From: Candidatus Methanophagales archaeon | GTDB taxonomy: Archaea > Halobacteriota > Syntropharchaeia > Alkanophagales > Methanospirareceae | Direction: 5' to 3' | NCBI GenBank assembly: GCA_030617585.1 | Contig: JAUWVD010000008.1 | Span: 1 to 14,697, forward strand | Length of the DNA: 14,697 bases | Part shown: positions 6,010 to 12,335 of the stretch, in pieces | Layout of the letters: the number at the start of each line of letters is the position of its first letter | Numbering within the stretch: position 1 is the stretch's first letter | The notes under the pieces: model-generated | The model's input: only the letters and a program-made list of their open reading frames with translations | Told to the model about the DNA's origin: nothing | The model's database searches: none | Made by a program: the position numbers and the translations under genes

Positions 6010-6663
6010 ATGGAACTTCAAGATGGCGTGTTCTGGTACAGAGAGAAGGGCGTGCTTGATGCAAACACGTACGTGATAAGGGGTGAACAAACAGTCCTTA
6101 TAGACCCGGGACTGGGGAATTACCTTGGACTACTACTCAAAGAGATGCAGGAGGATGGCATAGCCCCAAAAGAAGTAGATGTTATAGCAATTACGCATCT
6201 CCATCCTGACCATTGTGACGCAACAGCAGCACTTAAAGATGTCTCCGGTGCTAAAGTTGCGGTACATTCGTCACAATGGGAATATCGTGACATGCTATTA
6301 GAGGAAGCATCGCGTGTTTTAGGCATAGAAGCGAAGAAATTCAAGGTGGATTTTGTGTTTGAGGATAGTTTAGAACACACCGAGTTGAGGATACAGCATA
6401 CACCAGGGCATTCACCAGAGAGCATTTGCTTTTACGCTGTGGATAAGAAGACACTGATTTCGGGCGATTTGGTATTTGACAAAGGCATAGGGCGGACAGA
6501 TTTGCCGTTTGGTAACAATGAAGAGCTGATAAACTCTATTAATACGATATCGGCGCTGGATACCGAGCTTCTGCTGCCCGGACATGGAGCGATACTAAAA
6601 GGGCTGAGTAACGTCAAAATGAATTACGATTTTATACGTGAACATTATCTCCAGTGGATGTAA
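6010..6663 (+). CDS. Metallo-beta-lactamase fold hydrolase (glyoxalase II-like)
   Basis: This 217-residue protein has a complete two-metal metallo-beta-lactamase site: HLHPDH (His63, His65, Asp67, His68), His134 in TPGHSPES, Asp153 in ISGDLVF and His192 in LPGHG. Family members hydrolyse thioesters (glyoxalase II), lactones, phosphoesters or, with a flavodiiron partner domain, reduce oxygen. No second domain is present, so this is a stand-alone small hydrolase whose substrate I cannot name. An AT-rich region (5980-6000) just upstream could hold its TATA box, so it probably has its own promoter after the metF terminator. Its last 32 bases overlap the 3' end of the convergent HMG-CoA reductase gene. 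Confidence 0.85.
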   Translation: MELQDGVFWYREKGVLDANTYVIRGEQTVLIDPGLGNYLGLLLKEMQEDGIAPKEVDVIAITHLHPDHCDATAALKDVSGAKVAVHSSQWEYRDMLLEEASRVLGIEAKKFKVDFVFEDSLEHTELRIQHTPGHSPESICFYAVDKKTLISGDLVFDKGIGRTDLPFGNNEELINSINTISALDTELLLPGHGAILKGLSNVKMNYDFIREHYLQWM

Positions 6664-7915
6664 AAAAACTAGTCAGCACTTCCTTCGCCCTATCGATTCT
6701 CACCTTCTTCTCCCTCACCATGACTTCCACCACCTTGTCTATCATTTCACCCTTCGCACCGGCTGCTATGGCGACGTTCCTTGCATGTAAGGACATATGC
6801 CCACGTTGAATGCCTTCAGTCGCTAAAGCGCGCAGTGCCGCGAAATTCTGCGCTAGACCCACAGCGGCGATGATTTCCGCAAGCTCGTTTGCCGTCTTCA
6901 CACCAAGTATCTTGACATTTATCTTCGCTGTCGGATGAACCGTTGTGGCACCACCAACGAGACCGACCGCAATGGGCAGTTCAATAGTACCAACCAGATC
7001 ATGGTTCTTATCTTTTTCCCATTTGGTTAATGGTAGATATTGCCCGGTAATACTGGCGTACGAATGTGCGCCCGCCTCAATCGCGCGGAAATCGTTACCG
7101 GTGGCTATTACAACCGGGTCTATACCATTCATTATACCCTTGTTATGGGTTGCACATCTGTACGGATCGGACTTTGCAAGCAGGTACGCGCTGATGACAC
7201 CATCAACAACATCCTCGCCACCGATATCGTCTTTTGCAAAAACCGCACGTGCAAATGCTAACCTGTGCGTTGCGAGATTAGAAATGATTCGCAGATTCAC
7301 TTTACCATCCGAAAGTTGCTCAATAAATGGTGCAACCGCTTCAGCCATAGTATTTACTGCATTCGCACCCATCGCGTCCTTAACGTTGACTAAAAGATGG
7401 ACTATCACCATGGGACCTGCAAGCGTATCAATGACCTCTACCTCCAGGTCTTTCGCACCGCCGCCAAGGCTCACAAGCACAGGGTCATTTTCATTCGCAC
7501 TGTCTAAAATCTCTTGCTTATGTCTGAGAATGGTGAATTTCGCAGATGCCGGATCGGAAACGCCAGTCACTTGTATCTGTCCGATCATTATAGGCTCCGT
7601 GGAACCTGTCTGAAACCCACCCTTTTGCCGTGCGATTTTTGCCGCATTGCTTGCCGCTGCGACCACAGACGGCTCTTCTATTGCCATTGGTATCAGATGA
7701 TCTTTGCCATTGATAACGAAATTCACGGCAATTCCTACCGGCAATGGCATGGTGCCAACAACGTTCTCTATCATTCTGTCCGCTATCTCTCCGAGTGCCC
7801 CGATATTGCCAAGTACTTTTAGCTCCTCTTCTGTTAGATCTGCAAAATCGCTTAGCTTCTCTAATCGCTCTTCTACTCTTAGCTTATAAAAACCAGATAT
7901 TCGCGATGTTTTCAT
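6632..7915 (-). CDS. hmgA: Class II 3-hydroxy-3-methylglutaryl-CoA reductase
   Basis: This enzyme reduces HMG-CoA to mevalonate, the committed step of archaeal isoprenoid lipid synthesis. The 427-residue soluble protein follows the class II (bacterial, Pseudomonas mevalonii-like) pattern: an SRISGFYKLRVEERL start, ENVVGTMPLPVGIA (50-63), AIEEPSVVAAASNAAK with the likely catalytic Glu81, DAMGANAVNTMAEA (180-193), Lys259 in THNKGIMNGIDPV, Asp275 in ATGNDFRAIEAGAHSYA, and the catalytic His (likely 377) in GHMSLHARN. Class II occurs in Archaeoglobus and some Thermoplasmata, while most methanogens use class I, so the gene may reflect an old transfer from bacteria. A TTTTTTATAC TATA box (7956-7947) lies about 25 bases before the predicted transcript start. 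The gene is divergent from rpl21e and overlaps the metallo-beta-lactamase gene at its 3' end. Confidence 0.93.
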   Translation of the reverse strand: MKTSRISGFYKLRVEERLEKLSDFADLTEEELKVLGNIGALGEIADRMIENVVGTMPLPVGIAVNFVINGKDHLIPMAIEEPSVVAAASNAAKIARQKGGFQTGSTEPIMIGQIQVTGVSDPASAKFTILRHKQEILDSANENDPVLVSLGGGAKDLEVEVIDTLAGPMVIVHLLVNVKDAMGANAVNTMAEAVAPFIEQLSDGKVNLRIISNLATHRLAFARAVFAKDDIGGEDVVDGVISAYLLAKSDPYRCATHNKGIMNGIDPVVIATGNDFRAIEAGAHSYASITGQYLPLTKWEKDKNHDLVGTIELPIAVGLVGGATTVHPTAKINVKILGVKTANELAEIIAAVGLAQNFAALRALATEGIQRGHMSLHARNVAIAAGAKGEMIDKVVEVMVREKKVRIDRAKEVLTSFFTSTGDNVHV

Positions 7916-7944
7916 TTTTCTCTTAATAAAAATTTAGGTCTTTT

Positions 7945-8000
7945 GGTATAAAAAACACAAATATAAATATATAGAAGAAGAATCATTTATTTGCAGAGGT
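7945..8000. promoter_or_regulatory. Divergent promoters for hmgA and rpl21e
   Basis: The 92-base gap holds two separable TATA boxes. On the minus strand TTTTTTATAC (7956-7947) serves hmgA and predicts a start near 7923, giving a short leader. On the plus strand AAATATAAATATATAG (7959-7974) serves rpl21e, with a start near 7990. GAGGT at 7996-8000, seven bases before the ATG at 8008, is the rpl21e ribosome binding site. Confidence 0.6.
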
Positions 8001-8007
8001 AGAATAG

Positions 8008-8307
8008 ATGCCACGTTCACATGGAGAGAGGAAAAGAACAAGGAAGAAGTTGAGCAAAAGGAAGAGGGAGCGAGGATTGTCCCCTATAAGTAGAGCCATC
8101 CAAAGCTTTGATCTCGGAGAGAAAGTGCACATCCGTATAGACCCCAGCATTCATAAGGGTATGCCGCATCATAGATTCCACGGCTTGACGGGCGAGGTGA
8201 AAGGTACGCGAGGGAGAGCGTACATAGTTGAGATTTCGGATTCGAAGCGGAAGAAAGATTTATTTATACGGGCCGAACATTTGAGCCCGCAAAAAGGAGG
8301 GACTTAA
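8008..8307 (+). CDS. rpl21e: 50S ribosomal protein eL21 (L21e)
   Basis: A 99-residue, strongly basic protein of the archaeal/eukaryotic eL21 family, a component of the large ribosomal subunit. The N-terminus (MPRSHGERKRTRKKL) and the KOW-like beta-barrel region (DLGEKVHIRIDPSIHKGMPHHRFHGLTGEVKGTRGRAYIVEI, about 36-77, with the family's HRFHGLTG element) are diagnostic, and the length is normal. Start is supported by GAGGT at 7996-8000. In many Euryarchaeota rpl21e is followed by rpoF and an rRNA-modification cluster. Here it stands alone, followed by a repeat region and a tRNA on the other strand. Confidence 0.96.
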   Translation: MPRSHGERKRTRKKLSKRKRERGLSPISRAIQSFDLGEKVHIRIDPSIHKGMPHHRFHGLTGEVKGTRGRAYIVEISDSKRKKDLFIRAEHLSPQKGGT

Positions 8308-8316
8308 TATTGTTAC

Positions 8317-8355
8317 TGATTTTGAGGGGCTCTCCAACAATTCAAAATCAATTGT
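8317..8355 (+). terminator. Hairpin region after rpl21e with two competing pairings
   Basis: TGATTTTGA (8317-8325) pairs perfectly with TCAAAATCA (8342-8350) around a 16-base loop. A second inverted repeat, ACAATT (8337-8342) with AATTGT (8350-8355), overlaps it and would exclude it. It begins nine bases after the rpl21e stop and may act as its terminator. The heptamer GATTTTG/CAAAATC is shared with the hairpin after mmp3. Confidence 0.4.
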
Positions 8356-8390
8356 GAGACAGCCACAAAAACACTTATTGTCGCCTTCTG

Positions 8391-8425
8391 TTGAACTTTG
8401 ACTTTTGCTCTTTTCATTTTGCATT
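8391..8425. repeat. Dispersed AT-rich repeat, copy 2, downstream of tRNA-Val
   Basis: This segment matches 1861-1895 at 33 of 35 positions; the two differences are adjacent. As with copy 1, it lies on the 3' side of a minus-strand tRNA gene (here 38 bases past tRNA-Val) and is preceded on the plus strand, 40-50 bases away, by a hairpin built on GATTTTG/CAAAATC. Both copies may be parts of one larger intergenic element. Confidence 0.6.
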
Positions 8426-8463
8426 ATCGGCACAAAAATTTCCCGCTTTTTGGGTAGATTCTA

Positions 8464-8536
8464 TGGGCCCGATGCGATTTGAACGCATGACCTCCGCCAT
8501 GTCAAGGCGACGTCATTCCAACTAGACCACGGGCCC
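8464..8536 (-). tRNA. tRNA-Val (anticodon GAC)
   Basis: The minus strand gives a complete cloverleaf: acceptor GGGCCCG/CGGGCCC (8536-8530 with 8471-8465), discriminator A at 8464, D-loop AGTTGGAATG, anticodon stem TCGCC/GGCGG around loop TTGACAT, and T-arm ATGCG-TTCAAAT-CGCAT. The anticodon GAC reads valine GUC/GUU codons, and the sequence resembles archaeal tRNA-Val. There is no intron and no encoded CCA. A TATA box (TTTTATAAGC, 8570-8561 on this strand) lies 25-34 bases upstream of the 5' end. Confidence 0.95.
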
Positions 8537-8542
8537 TATGAG

Positions 8543-8572
8543 CATTTATAATAAGTACGTGCTTATAAAATA
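8543..8572. promoter_or_regulatory. Divergent TATA boxes around a near-palindrome between tRNA-Val and the reductase remnant
   Basis: ATAAGTACGTGCTTAT (8551-8566) is a 16-base palindrome broken at one base pair. Its right part forms TTTTATAAGC for the minus-strand tRNA. Toward the plus strand CATTTATAATAAG (8543-8555) or CTTATAAAATA (8562-8572) could serve the gene at 8598. The symmetry may be accidental overlap of two TATA boxes or an operator. Confidence 0.4.
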
Positions 8573-8597
8573 ATCGTATTTTCATGTGATAGAGATC

Positions 8598-9053
8598 ATG
8601 AAAAAAGAGTTGATTGCTGTCGGAACGGGTCCCGCAGGAATAAACGCGGGGATGTATGGCTTGAGAAGCGGATTGGAGACACTGGTGCTTGATATGGGGA
8701 TATGCGGCGGATTATCAAATGCGCTGGAAGAAGTTAAAACGGTAGAGTTTGGAGCGGAAGAGATGACGGCAATCACGGAAAAGGACATCTATCACACAAA
8801 AGGCGAAGAGCCCCTAAATGAGTTAGCCACGCAAATGGGTATTAAGATGGATAAAAGCGGTTACATAATTACAGATAAAAGCCAGAGAACGAACCTCAAG
8901 CGGGTATATGCTGCAGGTGACATAACGGGAGGCGTGCGGCAAATAGTAGTAGCATGTGCGGAAGGCGCTATCGCTGCTACCTCTGCATATAATGATTTAT
9001 TGGAAAACAAATCAAAAGGGATAAATAAAGATAAGGGATTTACCGCTGGATGA
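8598..9053 (+). pseudogene. Internally deleted thioredoxin reductase (FAD domain remnant)
   Basis: The 151-residue frame joins the two ends of a thioredoxin reductase, normally about 300 residues. The N-terminus has the FAD-binding GTGPAG motif (about 8-13) followed by INAGMYGLRSGLETLVLDMGICGGL. The C-terminus has GIKMDKSGYIITDKSQRTNLKRVYAAGDITGGVRQIVVACAEGAIAATSAYNDL, the second FAD motif (GD) and its helix. Between them most of the FAD domain middle, the whole NADPH-binding domain and its redox CxxC are missing, replaced by about 45 residues with only patchy resemblance. The frame is still open. I read it as an in-frame deletion remnant that cannot reduce thioredoxin; a retained FAD-only or regulatory protein is less likely. 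The open frame could begin at GTG 8586, but ATG 8598 fits the family start MKKELIAVGTGPAG better. Confidence 0.75.
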
Positions 9054-9079
9054 GCGAGCACGAGAATGATTAGCGATTT

Positions 9080-9976
9080 ATGGCGTATATTCCTTTCAGA
9101 ACAGGAATGAACGGCGAAAAGAGAATCATCGGATTTGTATGTTTCTTGATAGCAATATTGGCTATACCATCCGCTATAGTCTTGATTTACAATTTGGAAT
9201 ATTACGCAAATGCATTATCTCCCGTAGTGATAGCAATAGCCACGGTAATTTATGCAACTTTAACTTATTTACTTTTGCGAGAACAGCGAAGAGAGAAAAA
9301 GAAGCCACGCATTCAAGAAATCACTGAACTTGTGATTCATCCTCTGGTTAAAAGATTGGAGAGCCAGAAAAAATACTTGGAGAAGGGAGATTTTGGATGG
9401 GAAGATGGAGGATGTGTAAATATTACCAAGCTTACGTATACATTTTCGTGGGGCATGAAGGAGCTTATCTATGATGATTTTAAAAGAGCTTATCCAAAGG
9501 TCGCTAAAAAAATAGAAGAGCATGATAAAGAGGTGGAAAAGTTAGATGAGAGCCTGAAAGAGTTTGGAGATGAAATTAAATCACTGCCGGATTTCAGAAA
9601 CAAAGTTTCAGAGAGATTTGAAGGATATAGTGAAAAACCTGATTATGCAAGTCTTTTTGAACCAACCGACAAAAATTTTGGACACATTTTAGGGCTCATT
9701 GTTAATAATAAGCAAGAGTTAAGCAAGCGCGATACATATCGTAAATTCTGGGATTTATACGAAAAGGAGTTCCTCAGTTTCAGAGAAAGAAAAGAGGTCA
9801 AAGAGTGTAAAGCTGAGGTTGAAGAGAGACGCAAAAATTTGCTTGAACTTGAAAATAACATTTTAAAAGATTTAATGGGTATTTTGAAGATATTTAGGAA
9901 AGAATATGGAATCACTTATAGGGGGATGAAAGAAGCGGAAGAGAGGGAAATCGAAGAAAATTTAAGGTTAACGTAA
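9080..9976 (+). CDS. Unrecognised two-helix membrane protein with coiled-coil domain
   Basis: I do not recognise the family of this 298-residue protein. Two hydrophobic helices come first (about 15-36, FVCFLIAILAIPSAIVLIYN, and 46-67, LSPVVIAIATVIYATLTYLL), then a basic stop-transfer segment (REQRREKKKPR). The remaining 230 residues are charged and mostly helical, with likely coiled coils at about 140-170 (KKIEEHDKEVEKLDESLKEF) and 240-285 (near KECKAEVEERRKNLLELENN). This predicts a membrane-anchored cytoplasmic domain that oligomerises or binds a partner. The start is fixed by an in-frame TAG nine bases upstream. The gene is visibly richer in A and T than its neighbours and follows a decayed gene, which suggests recent acquisition. 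No partner gene is adjacent, so function cannot be inferred. Confidence 0.7.
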   Translation: MAYIPFRTGMNGEKRIIGFVCFLIAILAIPSAIVLIYNLEYYANALSPVVIAIATVIYATLTYLLLREQRREKKKPRIQEITELVIHPLVKRLESQKKYLEKGDFGWEDGGCVNITKLTYTFSWGMKELIYDDFKRAYPKVAKKIEEHDKEVEKLDESLKEFGDEIKSLPDFRNKVSERFEGYSEKPDYASLFEPTDKNFGHILGLIVNNKQELSKRDTYRKFWDLYEKEFLSFRERKEVKECKAEVEERRKNLLELENNILKDLMGILKIFRKEYGITYRGMKEAEEREIEENLRLT

Positions 9977-10069
9977 CGAAAAAAGAATAGGGGATCTCTT
10001 TGTTCTCTCGCCAAGTCTAAAAGATCTCATTGCTGCCTCACCCATCCTCATAAAATCCTCAGCGATCAA
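9968..10069 (-). pseudogene. Possible 3' remnant of a protein gene, opposite strand
   Basis: On the minus strand an open frame from TTG 10069 to TAA 9968 gives about 33 residues (IAEDFMRMGEAAMRSFRL then GERTKRSPILFSLR). It looks like real protein, rich in charged and helical residues, rather than a random translation of intergenic DNA. No ATG/GTG start with a ribosome site precedes it, and the same frame stays open upstream as an AT-rich, unlikely peptide. It may be the tail of a gene lost when the neighbouring orphan was inserted, or a small protein, or chance. Its stop overlaps the end of the 9080-9976 gene. Confidence 0.25.
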
Positions 10070-10116
10070 TTGCTGATAATAAAAATACTTGAAGAGAAAA
10101 TATATGTATTGAAAAG

Positions 10117-10749
10117 ATGGAACAAAGAGAGCTAGGAGTTGACGAAGCGGGTAGAGGCCCCGTAATAGGGTCTATGTTTGTTGCCGGGGTTTTAAATTAT
10201 GATGGGCTGGAAGAGATCGGGGTGAAAGATTCAAAGCGATTGAGCGCTTCGAGAAGAGAATACCTGGCGAAAATTATAGAAGATGCGACCGAGGTTCATG
10301 TCGTGGAGATGACTGCAAGCGAGATAGACAAAGCTAGAGAAGAGCGTACTTTAAATGAAATCACGGTCGAGCTCTTTTCCGAAGTGATCAACCATTTTCA
10401 GCCGGCCCGGGCTTTTGTTGATGCTGCGGATGTAAAGCCCGAGCGGTTCGCGGCTAATCTTAGGTCGAACTACAAGGGTGTCGGGGAGCTCGAAATAATC
10501 TCTGAGTGGAAAGCGGATGATCACTATCCCGTTGTCAGCGCAGCATCAATAGTTGCGAAGGTACACCGAGATAGATCTATAAGAGTGCTTGAGGTGGAGA
10601 TAGGAGCAGAGATAGGAAGTGGATACCCGGCGGACCTGAAAACCATTCAATTTCTAAAAGGGCTACTAAAAGGGAAAGAGCTGGATGATATTCCCGCTTA
10701 CGTGAGACGATCTTGGAAAACTGTTCATTTATATATGCCTAAGGAGTAA
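10117..10749 (+). CDS. rnhB: Ribonuclease HII
   Basis: RNase HII cleaves RNA in RNA-DNA hybrids and removes ribonucleotides misincorporated in DNA. The 210-residue protein has the family's metal site: Asp9-Glu10 in GVDEAGRGPVIGSM, Asp102 in AFVDAADVKPERF, and Asp134 in KADDHYPVVSAASIVAKVHRDR, followed by the GSGYPAD loop that binds substrate. Length is normal for archaea. The start at 10117 gives the usual N-terminus, with the catalytic DEAGRG near residue 10. TATA-like AATAAAAATA (10077-10086) is a plausible promoter. tfb follows after 11 bases, so the two are likely one transcript. Confidence 0.95.
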   Translation: MEQRELGVDEAGRGPVIGSMFVAGVLNYDGLEEIGVKDSKRLSASRREYLAKIIEDATEVHVVEMTASEIDKAREERTLNEITVELFSEVINHFQPARAFVDAADVKPERFAANLRSNYKGVGELEIISEWKADDHYPVVSAASIVAKVHRDRSIRVLEVEIGAEIGSGYPADLKTIQFLKGLLKGKELDDIPAYVRRSWKTVHLYMPKE

Positions 10750-10760
10750 AGTAAATAAAA

Positions 10761-11720
10761 ATGGTGTCCCCAGAGAGTATTGAGGAAAAGGGGAAGTATA
10801 ATGGAAATAGACGGAGAGGGGATAAAGCTAAAGCGGACGCTGAAGAGAAGCTAAAAGAATGCCCTGAGTGTGGCTCTAAGAACTTGGTAAGAGATTATGG
10901 TAAAGCAGAGCTTTTCTGTGCTGATTGTGGACTGGTAATAGCCGAGAATATCGTGGATCTTGGACCGGAATGGCGAGCCTTTGATTCCGAGCAGGCGTCA
11001 AAAAGGGCTAGGGTTGGAGCACCGATGACTTATCGGATACATGACAAGGGGCTTAGCACACTTGTCACCTGGAGTTCACCGGGTCAGGGCCAATATAAGC
11101 TAAAGAAAAGGCAACAGTGGACTCACATTGCGAATACAACAGAGCGGAGCTTTATTTTTGCACTTTCTGAGATAGATCGGATGGCAAGTGCGCTTAGATT
11201 ACCGATAAATATCCGTGAGGCGGCATCTATGCTATATAGGAAGGCAATGAAGAAACATCTAATTCGCGGGCGGAGCATAGAAGGAATAACCTCTGCGATC
11301 TTGTATGTTAGTTGTAGGCAGTATGGTGTGCCGCGAACTCTGGAAGAAGTCAGGGATGTGTCCCGGGTCGGGCAGAAGGAGATAAGTAGAGCATATCGAT
11401 TCCTTTTACGTGAGTTAGATCTGAAAGTTACGCCTGCTTCTCCTGTAGACTTCGTGCCTCGCTTCTGCTCCCTACTCGATCTGAGCGGTGAGATAAGGTC
11501 AAAAGCAGTAGAGATAATAAAAAAGGCATCGGAAGCGGAACTGACCAATGGGCGAGGGCCGATAGGAATAGCAGCCGCAGCTATCTATATCGCGGCAATA
11601 TTAAGTGGTGAACATCGCACACAGAAAGAAGTATCAGATGTTACGGGCGTGACAGAAGTTACGATCCGGAACCGATACAAAGAATTATCAGAGCAGTTGG
11701 ATATAGATGTGCTGCTATAA
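10761..11720 (+). CDS. tfb: Transcription initiation factor TFB (TFIIB homologue)
   Basis: TFB bridges TBP bound at the TATA box and RNA polymerase, and contacts the BRE. The 319-residue protein has, in order, an N-terminal zinc ribbon (Cys34, Cys37, Cys53, Cys56; CPECGSKN and CADCGLVI), a B-reader region (EWRAFDSEQASKRARVGAPMTYRIHDKGLSTLVTW, about 73-107), and two cyclin-like repeats. The first repeat is centred on REAASMLYRKAMKKHLIRGRS, and the second ends in a helix-turn-helix (TQKEVSDVTGVTEVTIRNRYKEL) that recognises BRE. All parts are present at normal length. The first 30 residues are a lysine-rich, low-complexity extension. It is probably co-transcribed with rnhB. Other tfb paralogues in the genome cannot be excluded. 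Confidence 0.96.
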   Translation: MVSPESIEEKGKYNGNRRRGDKAKADAEEKLKECPECGSKNLVRDYGKAELFCADCGLVIAENIVDLGPEWRAFDSEQASKRARVGAPMTYRIHDKGLSTLVTWSSPGQGQYKLKKRQQWTHIANTTERSFIFALSEIDRMASALRLPINIREAASMLYRKAMKKHLIRGRSIEGITSAILYVSCRQYGVPRTLEEVRDVSRVGQKEISRAYRFLLRELDLKVTPASPVDFVPRFCSLLDLSGEIRSKAVEIIKKASEAELTNGRGPIGIAAAAIYIAAILSGEHRTQKEVSDVTGVTEVTIRNRYKELSEQLDIDVLL

Positions 11721-11722
11721 AC

Positions 11723-11741
11723 CTTTTCTTTGTAAGAAAAG
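11723..11741. terminator. Small perfect hairpin between convergent tfb and DUF99 genes
   Basis: CTTTTCTT (11723-11730) and AAGAAAAG (11734-11741) are exact reverse complements with loop TGT. It lies in the 27-base gap between two convergent stop codons and may end transcription from both sides, though no long T run follows. Confidence 0.45.
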
Positions 11742-11747
11742 CGGTAT

Positions 11748-12335
11748 TTAGCAAAAGAACGTTTTATTCGTTCTGATGATTGCCCTTGCAGCTATCTTCG
11801 CAACCCTTAATGGCTCGGGCACTTTGCCATGCAAGATGAATTTTTTAAGCAGCGCGCCCGCGTCAGCTTTTTGCATACCTAAAAAACGTATTAATATCTC
11901 AAAATTATCATGCAGTTTCACAGGCACACGGTTTCCAAGCATTCTATAGGCGGCTATCCGTAAATCGCACTCACTTGTTGCAAAATGCTTGGTTATATGC
12001 TCTTCCAAACCTTCTGATTCCTCGTAAGTGACACAGATTAGCGGGATACGCAGCTTTTTGTATACCGTCTTTATATCCACGATGTTAAACCAACTGATGA
12101 CACATCCATTTAGCATCATCACGTTTATATCATCCCGCTGAAGAGAGGTGAATAGCCGTAAAATCCCGTCGGTAGCATCCATTCCGCCTACGGCTATACG
12201 GTCGAAAGCAACGCCGTCTATAATGTTATCTGACCGCATAACGACACCTGCAAGCACTGACTTCTCTTCTCCGCGCTTGAAGCTTTCTGCAATACCAAGT
12301 ACTCTTATCCCCTTTTTGTTTACATGCAACACCAT
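11748..12335 (-). CDS. DUF99 family protein (endonuclease V-like fold)
   Basis: This 195-residue protein belongs to the archaeal DUF99 (UPF0215) family, which is distantly related in fold to endonuclease V and so to RNase H-like nucleases. Typical features are the opening KKGIRVLGIAESFKRGE, VLAGVVMRSDNIIDGVAF (about 28-45), the ATDGILRLFTSLQRDDINVMMLNGCVISWFNIVD block (54-87) and LRIPLICVTYEESEGLEEHI (95-114). The role is unknown; nucleic acid processing is a guess from the fold. The upstream gene on the same strand ends at TAATG, its stop sharing one base with this ATG (12335-12333), so the two are translationally coupled. Confidence 0.8.
   Translation of the reverse strand: MVLHVNKKGIRVLGIAESFKRGEEKSVLAGVVMRSDNIIDGVAFDRIAVGGMDATDGILRLFTSLQRDDINVMMLNGCVISWFNIVDIKTVYKKLRIPLICVTYEESEGLEEHITKHFATSECDLRIAAYRMLGNRVPVKLHDNFEILIRFLGMQKADAGALLKKFILHGKVPEPLRVAKIAARAIIRTNKTFFC

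Noticed and set aside
6010..6663. The metallo-beta-lactamase as a flavodiiron oxygen reductase
   Set aside because: At 217 residues it lacks any flavodoxin domain, and its metal site has the HxHxDH of hydrolases rather than the HxExD of flavodiiron proteins.
6945..7613. 222-codon plus-strand frame opposite hmgA
   Set aside because: It is the antisense shadow of conserved HMG-CoA reductase motifs; no promoter or family resemblance.
1861..8425. The two AT-rich repeat copies as CRISPR repeats
   Set aside because: They are 6.5 kb apart, not in an array, with no regular spacers and no cas genes in the window.
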